Source of the DNA: Mesocentrotus franciscanus
Lineage: Eukaryota > Echinodermata > Echinoidea > Camarodonta > Strongylocentrotidae
Assembly: GCA_037976565.1 (NCBI GenBank)
Contig: CP137668.1
Span: forward strand, 3,430,261-3,494,260
Direction: 5' to 3'
DNA: 64,000 nucleotides
The translations under genes were made by a program, and so were the position numbers. Positions within the stretch are counted from its first letter, which is position 1. Each line of letters begins with the position of its first letter. The notes under the pieces are model-generated. The model was not told the DNA's origin. It made no database searches and was given only the letters and a program-made list of their open reading frames with translations. Shown here piece by piece: positions 37,501 to 48,426 of this stretch.

Positions 37501-38075
37501 GATGTAATAATTGAATCCCATGTTTATTGAAGGTAGGTCGATTATCAAAATTATCGACAATGCATGGTCAGTTGATAATTATAGCTGTTTTGTAATGTGG
37601 TTACTTTCGGATGCTTGTGCTTGCAACTATGTGATCATCAAACGGAAATAAAAAGATAACGTGCACGTACGAACGGCGTAATTTCGGAAATGATTAATAT
37701 AAGCAGAAAGAGTAAGTTGTTTAATATCAAATCAAATATGGAAACATCATATAGTTTAATCTACAAAAGAAAATTAAGAGTGACATGTAATAACAATGAA
37801 ACTAAGTAGTAAGATTAAACTCTGATGTGATAAACAATACTTAAATATTAACAAAGAAGGGAAACGTTGTCATATCCGTACGGGAGGGGGGGGGGGTGCT
37901 GGTGGCACAACGTAAAAGGGGGTGGGCCCGCATATAACATTTCGTTCAGATGCATTAATCTCACGAAAAGACTTCTCCCAGTGGAAATGATTAAATTCGA
38001 CCGGAGGGTGGACAAAAGGGGTAGGGTCCCCTTTGCCCCCGTCCCCTGGATCACTTACTATTCCACCACCTCCCC
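37500..38075 (-). mobile_element. Dispersed element, inverted partner of 51130-51720
   Basis: The reverse complement of this stretch matches 51130-51720 over about 580 bp. Shared words include TTGATAGACCTACCTTCAAT, ATCAACTGACCATG, CATCCGAAAGTAACCACATT, GGATATGACAACA and GTCCACCCTCCGGTCGAAT. It has no protein-coding capacity. It is followed by a (TC)n run at 38090-38120. Confidence 0.8.
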
Positions 38076-38084
38076 CATCTCCCC

Positions 38085-38120
<36 letters not shown>

Positions 38121-38175
38121 CTTTCCATCTGTAAACGACTGGTTTAAAAAAAAATCTAAATGAACCTTTCACCAG

Positions 38176-39307
38176 CTGTTCATGTTATATTGGAACGTGC
38201 ATATAACCGAAAGAAATGTATTGCTTAGTAAATCATGATTGTTTTGCTATTACAAATCCTTGAATATGCCCTGTCACGGGGGAAATGTTTATTATATTTA
38301 GAAAGATGACTCATTATTTAGGATTAGTAATATATGTCTTCAGCCATCATTTCAATGCTCATTTCCCGATGCCGCACCGCATAAAATCAGTAGATGATAT
38401 CCGCCCAGTGAACATATTGTTTCCTTTTTGATGAGTTCATGTCATCTATTCTTTTTTTAATAAAGAATGTAAAGAAGAGAACAAAACAAAAATGTGAAAA
38501 AACAACAAAAGAAATAAACAAAAAGGGAAATACAAGAAGATAAATAGATATTTGCTGGAGTGTAAATAAAATGTATGGATTATCAATACATTTACTATGC
38601 ATATAAAAAATGTTTTTTTTTGCAATGGCAAATTGTTAGAAATTCTTCTTTTATTCGTTTCTTGGATACTCTCCCCCGTTCAATAGCTGATTTTAGTATT
38701 TTAGGCAATTTATGAATACTTTACGACAATTCTTTTGTGTTGTTTTTGTTATATGCCTCCCATAGTACATTTTTTAAACATCGTTTTACAAAATTTCCCC
38801 GTCCCCGCCCCGCTGCCATGCTATTTTCGTATCTTTATGTATTTATGTATCTATTTGTATTTCATTATTAATTATTGTTTGTTGTTTTGAGCAATAAACA
38901 CGAGGGCCTTTATTTTGTGCAGTCACGGACAATGCCTTTTATGTTTGTTGCTCATGTCCCCAAATCGTAAAACTATTGGTATTGTCATAATTTAAATTTC
39001 TGAAAACTATCTAAAAATGCATTCGCTAAGAATCTGAATTCTACAACACTACTAGGGGCTAAGTAGAAGATAAAGATAGAGAGGAGGAGAGAGAGATGTG
39101 GGAAGGGGAAGGCAGAGGTAGAGGTATAACATACAGAGGCAGGGAAAGAGAAAGAAAACGGGGAGAGACACAGAGAGAGACAGAGACAGAGAGGGAGACA
39201 GAGAGAGAGCTGAGAGACAGGGAAAGTCAAATTTTGAAGGAGGGACTGAGAGAGAGACAGCCAGACAGTGAGAGAGAAAGAGAGAGAAAAAAGACTGACA
39301 CACATAA

Positions 39308-39346
<39 letters not shown>

Positions 39347-40023
39347 AGAGAGAGAAAGGGGGAGGACAGAGAAAAGAGACATCACATAGATCACGTGGAC
39401 GGAGAAAAAGAAAAAGTGAAAGAAAATGATGAAGGGGAGGCTATAGTTCCCACAATACAAAGGGCAGAAAAAGTTCATTTTTAAGTAGATCAACACAACT
39501 ATTTTTATCAACTTCCCGCTTTGGTGACATCGTTTAGCGGTGTCAGTGTCATCAGAGAAATAGCCGGAAAAACAACCATTTTTTTTCTCTGGCACTAAGA
39601 AAAAAAGAAAATACTGCACTTCGTTGATCGGAACGTCGTGATGTCACTGTTAGTAATCTGGAACAAATAATCATGGGACATTGTGATACTACGTAGTTAC
39701 TTAGCTGGCAGACTCCAACTAATTACCACATACCATGATACTTACTTCACTTTAATGGACAGTGGAAGGTTGCTCTTGATTTCAAGACCAATTTTAAGAG
39801 ACAAGCTGTGACTGAGTTTGGTTGAAAGAGAATTTGATTGTCGATATATAGATTGTCACTGGTCCACATGGATATTGCAGCACATTAATCTTGATCCAAT
39901 CATCTTCGTTCTGACCATTATTTGGTGTTTTGTTTTTACTCATTTCAGGAGCTAATCTTATGTACCTGATTGATAATTATAGGCCTTCTAGTGTGTTGTA
40001 TTGTCATTGAAGGAGGAAGCAAT
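38176..40023. other. Intergenic to receptor gene C, with GA-rich repeat
   Basis: Mostly AT-rich unique DNA. 39070-39420 is a (GA)n-rich low-complexity stretch. A splice-acceptor-like CTCATTTCAG ends at 39948, so a 5' UTR exon for receptor C may start at 39949. No other gene seen. Confidence 0.55.
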
Positions 40024-40105
40024 ATGAAGGCATTTTTTCTGATTCTTGTGGTGTTTCTGAAATCATGTTTCTTGGTCTACTCGGACGGTTACACCATATC
40101 ATCAT
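40024..40105 (+). CDS. Receptor C exon 1: signal peptide
   Basis: 27 codons plus one base. MKAFFLILVVFLKSCFLVYS is a classic secretory signal (basic residue, hydrophobic core, small residues), likely cleaved before DGYTISS. The ATG is supported by its alignment with the paralog start at 53890. Confidence 0.85.
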
Positions 40106-43100
40106 GTAAGTACAATAATCCCTTAAACAGTGGTTAATACTCAGACTGTACAGCAGCAGCTGCACGGAACAAGGAATGTTTTAAATCACAAAATAAGCAC
40201 TGCTATATTATATTCTTATATTTTTGTTTTCTTACTAAAGAAAGGTCAAAAATGTGTAACAATCATAACGATATTAATACTTTATAATAGCACATAACTT
40301 GTTTTCTGTGTTCTTGGCGTCAATATTATAGACGCATGTTGGCAATGTTAACTATAGCTGTGCGTTAAACATAATATTCTACCGTTTGTCGGCGGGGGGG
40401 GGGCGTGTGGCTTCACTGATCGCCCCTACTCAGACATGTCAGAAGGTTGATTAATGTCAGGTCTCTACAACAACAAAATCACCATAGGCCTACAAGACGA
40501 TTATTCGGGCGATTCATTCCATAAAATGTGTCCCGTACGACAGACATTATTTTATCGATTTAATTCATTAAAAAATGAGCATTTCTTGATATGACCATTA
40601 ACTAAGATGCTTCTTTCTGGTATCACTGATATTATTTTGAGTTATCATATCAAGATATTTTTTCATTTTTGAATTAAATAAATGGAACATAGACAATATC
40701 ACACGGAACAAATTGCGAGGAATTGCCCATTTCTGTCTCCGAATTAAAATGAATGTGACTTTTTATTTTAATTCAATTCATGGTCTAGGGTATTGAAATG
40801 TTCATTGCTTATGATAGGGCCTACTAAATACGTCAAGCAAACATCGGAGAGAGATTACCATGGTGTTTATTTCCTTGTTGAAAAAATGACCTATATAACG
40901 AAAGAGCGGAAACGACCTTTCTGAATGTCAAAGGAGTGGGTTCTGTTTCAGAATAAATGTGACTTTTTAGTTTGATTCAATTCATGGTCCAGGTATTTAA
41001 ATGTTCATTGCTTATGGCAGGGCCTACCAAATACATCAAGCAAACTTCGGATAGAGAATAACATTTGTGTGTATTTCCTTGTTTATAAAATGACCTTTAT
41101 CTCTGAATGTCAAAGGAGTGGGTTACATCAAAATGCATGAGTGTTACTAGGTTACGTAACTATCATGTCGCTCTTCATATTTGCACTTTATTGTTAGATT
41201 CAAGGCGTGGCAAAGAAACTAAAGATGTGGGCATTATGTGCGGAAAACTTATACATTGTAGCTTGCATTCCAGGGTGGTACAGGAAGGTGATACCTTCAT
41301 TCCTTATTTCTTTTGAACGATCTGTAATTGTTGAAGTGAACTTTCTGTATATGCCAACATAACGGGTAGTTTTCTTTTTTCGTCTTTCTGTTTTGCTTGT
41401 TAATTTTGTTTCGTTCAACGTTCGACAGCCCCCTCTTACCCGGTATGTTGACATAAACATTATGTTTAATCGAATACCTATTTGGATTGGTGACGGGTTA
41501 TCCGTTCGTTTTAAGCAGGGTCTGAAATGGTTATTCCTTCTTCTATTTCACAAAGCCATTATAGAGACGAACAACATAATATATATCATCGAGTTCTCAT
41601 TTTAAAGAGGTTGAAATAAAAACAGGATCATCCGCCACCCCCGCCCCCGGTATTCGAAAGGAATTGGTACGAATGAGTGGTATATATTGCTCACTGCCCT
41701 TCACGGAGATGAATTTTGCGGTTTTAAGTGTCCCCCTCTTTCCGCCATCTGACAATTGTGGATGTTTTTGTGTTTTGCATCAGCATTCAAGTGTAAATAT
41801 ATAGCACATATATATTATGACTCCTACTTACAAAGTACCCACATAGAATAAACCATTTGTTAAAGTCCTAAAGTGTTTATATAAACACACTGATTATGTC
41901 AATGTTATCAATCTTGCCTAAAGTATAATATCATCATATTGCATTGAACTTAGATCAATATCCAGCGTAACCCTTCATGACTGAAATGTGTACAAGTTAC
42001 AGGTACTAATTGAGAGTTATTATTTGTTGACTGAGATGACTAGCCAATCATAAATTTTTACCTTTAATTCTTTCAACCATCAGTTCACCTTGTCAATGGG
42101 AGCTCCATACATGAAGGTCGTGTTGAAGTTAAGGTAAAAGAGTCCGATGATGATGATGATGAAGATGGAGTCTTGTCCGCCAGTGGCTGGACAATCGATT
42201 CAGCAGACTGGGTATGCCAAGAACTAGGCTACCCCAACGCCATCTTTGCTCCTGGTGCTTCTAGATTTGGAAAAGGCCGATACAACTTGTTCATACTTCA
42301 AAATCAAAAACGAGGTATAGAGTCCTACTAGATTAACAAAAAATGACATTGAGACCATAATCATCATGAGGTCCCTTTACCACTTGGCCATTGTGGCTTC
42401 ACATATCTGACCAGACATGAGAAGAGGCACTAATGAGAATGAAAAATAAACACTTATAAGAAAGGAAAATGTGCATTTGTTGAAAGAAAAGGGGCACCGA
42501 TCATATTTTGATAGGGGCATTTATCGGAGGTGGAAGGGGGCTTTTATGAGAAGGGGGAAGACGTGGCTCTTATTAAATAAAAAAAAGGCACATGTTGAAA
42601 TAAACGGGACACTTATCAGAGATGAAAAGGGGCATTGATGAGAAGGGGAAGGAGCTCTTTCTTTTTAATGGGGGGGGGGGTACTTATCATAAGGAAAAGG
42701 GGCACTTATTAGAAAGGAAAAGGGGCACGTGAAAATAAAAGGTGTGCTTATCCGAGTTAAAAAGGGGTAGTTATTAAAGGTACTATGTCCCATTTGCAGG
42801 CCAAAAAAATTAAAAGGTTAAATTCCAACGGCATTTGAAAGACAATACTAATTTAGAACTTCCCTAAAAAAGGGGGCTTGAAAATGTCTTTAAGTGGAAA
42901 ATAACGACTATTAGTTGTCGAATCGACTTAGGAGCTATAGAGCCAGTAAGTAATAGTCTGATTTTTCAGACCATTGTACCGAATGGTCGTACGTTTTATG
43001 CTGCGCAAAGATTCAATCAGTTTAATTTTGGCCATTACAAGAAGTGGGTTATTGATGTAGACAAATGCTCATGTACCCTTTACAGCTCATTTTATGTATG

Positions 43101-43786
43101 TTATTACCAAAGATGAAAAAGCCAGTCAGTCACTCAATAGTGTCTGACAGTGAAGTCTAGCAAGTAAACGGGTTTCCTTGCATAATTTGAATATTAGGAC
43201 ACTGCTAAGGTTTAAATTTCACAGATAGGACATACATGACATATTCATAATTCCTGCAAAGTTCTACAGAATTTGATGTTGGCTGCAAAAGGGACATAGT
43301 ATCTTTAAAAGGGAGAGTGACACTTCTTACAAAGGAAAAGGGGCAGTTGTCAAAGTAAAAGGGGTACCTCTCAGATTTGAATAGGGCAATTATCAGAGGT
43401 GAAGGGGCACTTATCAAAATTAAAAAGAGGCACTTCTCGTACCTGAAAAGGGGCACTTACTAGAGATTACAAAGGGCACCTACAAGAATGGAAAATGGAC
43501 ACTTATTGCAAAGGAAAATGGGAACTTGTCGAAGGAAAAGGGGCACGTGTCAACATAAAAAGGGCACTCATCAGAGGTGAAAAGGGGAAGGGGCACTTTA
43601 ACGAAGTAATAGGGGCACTTGTTAAAGTAAAAAGGGGCACTTTTCCTATGTAAAAAGGGGCACTTCTACCCAAATTAAAGGGGCACTTTTCTATGTAAAA
43701 AGGGGCACTTTTGGGGTGCTTGAAAAAGTAGGGGGCACTGTGCCCCCCCCTGCCCCCCCCCGTTCCAAACAAGTATTACATGTCTA

Positions 43787-43818
<32 letters not shown>

Positions 43819-46800
43819 CATTATACATGTATATATTTTTTTTTTGGGGGGGGAGGGGTCTCGGGATTATTAAAGGACACTCTCGTGCGTTCTGTTTTTC
43901 CATCTATTATCCTTCTCCCCTTTTATTTTAGTCTCTCTTTCCTTCTCCCCAAGCACATTGCCCTGTAGATGTTGGAAGATAATCTTGAAGAGGCTGTTCA
44001 CATTGGAGAACAATATGTACATATATATATATGTATACATATACATTGCATATCTTGAACAAAGGCTTTTAAAGACAGTACATGACGATAGAATGTGGAA
44101 GCACTTACTCTAGTTCATTATCATATTGATAATTCATTTTTGTTTTTATATGTGTATTAGTGATGCTCGAATGTGAATATCCGGACAGTGACAACAGCGG
44201 AGACAATGGCTGCATACCGGGGAACGTGCAAGCAGCAGGCGTTACATGTAATAGTAAGTCAACGAAAGCAAAATAATCATACTCATAATGATTTAACAAG
44301 AGTAAATGGGAGGAAGGGAATGAAAGGAGAAAAAAGGTAGAGAGACAAAATGATCTTTATTTGAAAGGAGATAGTAGAATTTAAAAGGGAGTCAATAGGA
44401 AAATATGGGATGGACGCTTTGTTGAAGGGCCACAGAGTAAAAATAGACACTGCATATAATCGTCAATAAGTGACGAAATGTAATATTAATCATTCTACAA
44501 ATATACATGTATAATATCCTTTTTATTTGTTTGTTTTTTGTTGAGTGTGTGTCTTTGTTTAGAAGATTGCATATTTTTTTGTAATAAGAGAAATTATTTA
44601 AACTGAGTAGCATAAATATCTTAGAGTCGGAATTGTGAGGAGAATGGGTTACAAATAAATAAGAGGCTAAATTTTCTTCCTTAAGTCTTTTGTCTTGTGT
44701 TTTAAGCCCAACGCACACTATACGATCTGACTGTGGAACAATTTGTTATAGCATTAATGATATGAACAATCAAACATGTAAAATCTTAATGGCCGAGGGT
44801 CTATACAGTCATATATTCAATGAAATAAAAAAAAATCTATTTCTTTGGATGAGGAAAAGTTAAATCGGGTCAGAATCGAAGTGATGTCAGACTAGTCGTG
44901 AGATTGCCTACGATTCGATGCTAATTCGTCATTCATACTGACTGGAAGAGTTCAATCCACGAAATTCCGGTTGTTAGTATTCTTAGCATTATTCAAGATT
45001 CCTAAATCAGGAAGATGATGTTTGTTTATATTTCCATATCTAATATAATTGCCATTTCTTCGAAAATCGTATAGTGAGCGGTAGGCTTTAGAAATGTCAT
45101 GTCTATTATTTATTCATGTTTTAAAGAAAGAATAAATAATAATAGACATGGAAGGGTTCGTGGACCATTAGTTTATCTATTTTCTGTCAATTTTACAGAT
45201 TCTCTTTATTGTTTCGTCACGATTAACCGTTTGTTTGGTTTTAAATATTGTGATGTATTGTGTTTTGTTGGTGGTAAACAAATATTTACTTTCATAATGG
45301 TAATCATAATCATTTTTAGATACTTGAGACGATGTCTGCATTTATATCTCACAAACAGAGCATAGGTGCCTTCAAATTCCTATGGGAGAACGAAAAAGGT
45401 TCACAAGAAAAAAGAAGAACCGGACAAGAAGCAACGACGAGTGCCTGGCGTTATGTCGGGACGAAGGAACCCTCTTTGCTGCACAGAGGGATGATATGTG
45501 CTTCTGTTTCAATGACGCTTCCAATTTAGATGATAGAAACAATGGTTGTAACAGACGATGTGCTAGTAATAATCAGCAGCGCTGTGGAGGCAATGGAGAT
45601 ATATATACAGTCTTTAATGGTAAGAATATCATCTATGGTCTCACTTGTTCATTAACCCTTCCTGTGCCATTTCTCAGTTGATGCAAGTTTGTACAGACAT
45701 CACATTGAAAACACAGTTTGTCTGGCATACAAAGAGTTAAGCGCTCCTTTGTTTACATTAGTAGTCAACCTTTTTTTCTCTCCTAATAGGGCCAGTAGTA
45801 GAATACGATGTTATGCTAACGGGTCCATTATAAAGTTATGCCAACTTGACAATATCTCGATTTTATAGCTTCATGCCAATTTCTGACAACGTTTGATGTT
45901 ACAAAAAGGTGTCCCGGCTTAAACTTCAGCTCACTCCTGGTTCAAACTTAACTGCAGCTGAAAAAAAAATCAATACTAACAACACTATATCCTGATAGAT
46001 AATAAACATTACATTCTCGTGCTGTTATTGATCGACTATGTCGAATTATTATGTTTAAAAGCCAAAAGCTACTGATAATAATGATAACAGAGTTAAGGAA
46101 GACGTGACTTTAAAGAGAAAATATGAGTATGTGCGTTTACGGCTTGTCCTCCTCTGCTTACATTATATAGAGAAGAATAACCTCCATTGCCTACATCAGC
46201 ATATTTGCCTGAGGTACTTTTTATTTTTTGTCTCTAGTTTCAGCGGGATTTTGCCCCGAGATCTCCGGCGTCAATTTGAATGTGTATGGAAGGTACCGAT
46301 TTGGTGACATAGTGAGGGCGAACTGTAGTGGTGGATCACGACTGATGGACGATGGTGTATTGCAATGTATAGGTGGTCCTGATTTCTTCGAATGGAATGG
46401 AACCGCTCCTACGTGTGTAGGTATGAGGATGATTTCATTTTATGTCGGCTTTAAAAGGTTCTAGGACACCTACCCCCTGGACAACCACCCCGGATAACCA
46501 CCCCTAGGATAACCACCCTCTAGGACAACTACCCCCTAGGACAACTACCCCCTATAGGGCAACCACCCTCTAGGACAACTTCCCCCTACGAAAATTCCCC
46601 CGGACAACTACCCCCAGACAACTACCCCCAGACAACTACCCCTACAACAACCATCCTCTAGGACAACTACCCCCGGACAACTATCCTAGGGGTAGTTGTC
46701 CGGGGGTAGTTGTCCGGGGGTAGTTGTCCTAGGGTAGTTGTCTGGGGTTGTCCGGGGGTAGTTCTCCTAGGGGGTAGTTGTCTTAGGGAGTAGTTGTCTG

Positions 46801-47675
46801 GGGGTAGTTGTCGGGGGGTAGTTGTCCTAGGGGGTAGTCTTCCTAGAGGGTGGTTGCCCTAGGGGTGGATGTTCAGGGGGTAGGTGTCCGGATACGCTTT
46901 AAAGGTTCAAATGAAGACAAGTCATGGAGACTTTCCTGAAGATTCAAATTATCATGTCTATACTCGTTGCATCGTGTAGAATTTCATTTAATCTCCATCA
47001 CTTGTCCGATGAAAACTATAAGGATAAGTCGCAAAATGAGATCCTTTTCTTCTCGTGGCTGACCTGACCGATGTTTTTTTTTTATTCATTTTTGTTGAAA
47101 CATGAATTCTTTATTCATTATTCTCTTTTCATTTAACAAAGAAATGTCGAATAAATAATTGGGATACTGGAAGGAAAATGAAAGAGGGCACAGAATAAGT
47201 AAGGAATAACAAGAAATAGATACAGTGAGAGATAGCGCAATAAGATATTATTATAAAAGGATATACATAAATGTAGAGTGATGGAAAGTAGAGCGAATAG
47301 GAGAAAAAGAGAGAGAAAAAGAGAGAGAAGGAGAGAAAGATATAGGGGCGGTGGAGTAGAGAGAAATAAGACTAGCATAAACAGTAAAAAAAAATATATA
47401 TATATAAGTGAAACATTATTTCCATATCATTCAGGTGGTACAACGGTTCAACCAAGAACCACGAATAATCCTACTAGAACTCAGCTTACAGGGGGGAGAA
47501 CGACACACCCTCTTACAGGCACAGGGGTTGATCAAGTGACAGGTAAAAGAAAAAATATCCTCCCCACATGAACAGTTACATTGATCTTTGTCAGTACTGA
47601 GTATAATGACTACTGTCGCGATTATTACCGCTTATACTACTACTATTACTGCTACTGCTATTTATGTCATTGTGA

Positions 47676-47741
<66 letters not shown>

Positions 47742-47895
47742 GATTATGATAATTATAATTATTCTTCTTATTATTATTACCATTATTATTAATATTATTA
47801 TTATCATTATCATAATTTGTTATTAATAATAATATTATTATTGATATCATTATTATCATTATTATTATAATTATTAACACTAGTATTACTATTAT

Positions 47896-47959
<64 letters not shown>

Positions 47960-48354
47960 GCTACTACTACTACTACTACTACTACTACTGCTACTACCAG
48001 GGGCGGATCCAGCCGGCGGCAAGGGAGGGGGCCTAAAAAGGGGCCCACTTCGAAAATTTGAAAATCGTGCCGGTTGATTTTTCGCTCAGTGGGGGTAGTG
48101 AGCAAAAAAAAATTTGGCACCCGAAAAATTTTTCCCTCCGGGAAGGGTAATTTTTCCACCACCCCTCCCTTGGGCGCCAGGGGTAGTGAGCACAATTTTT
48201 TTGGCACCCGAAAAAATTTTCCTACGGAAGGGTTATTTTTTTCCACTGCCACCCCTTGGGCGCTAGAGGGCCCAACTTCTTTTTTTTTTAAAAGGGTGTT
48301 TTTAACTGTTTTTTCTAGGGGAGGGGGCCCGGGCCCCTCTGGATCCGCCACTGG

Positions 48355-48426
<72 letters not shown>

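Noticed and set aside
47662..48351. 229-residue minus-strand frame with Asn and Val runs
   Set aside because: Runs through ATT/TAC microsatellites and a non-coding hAT-type element.
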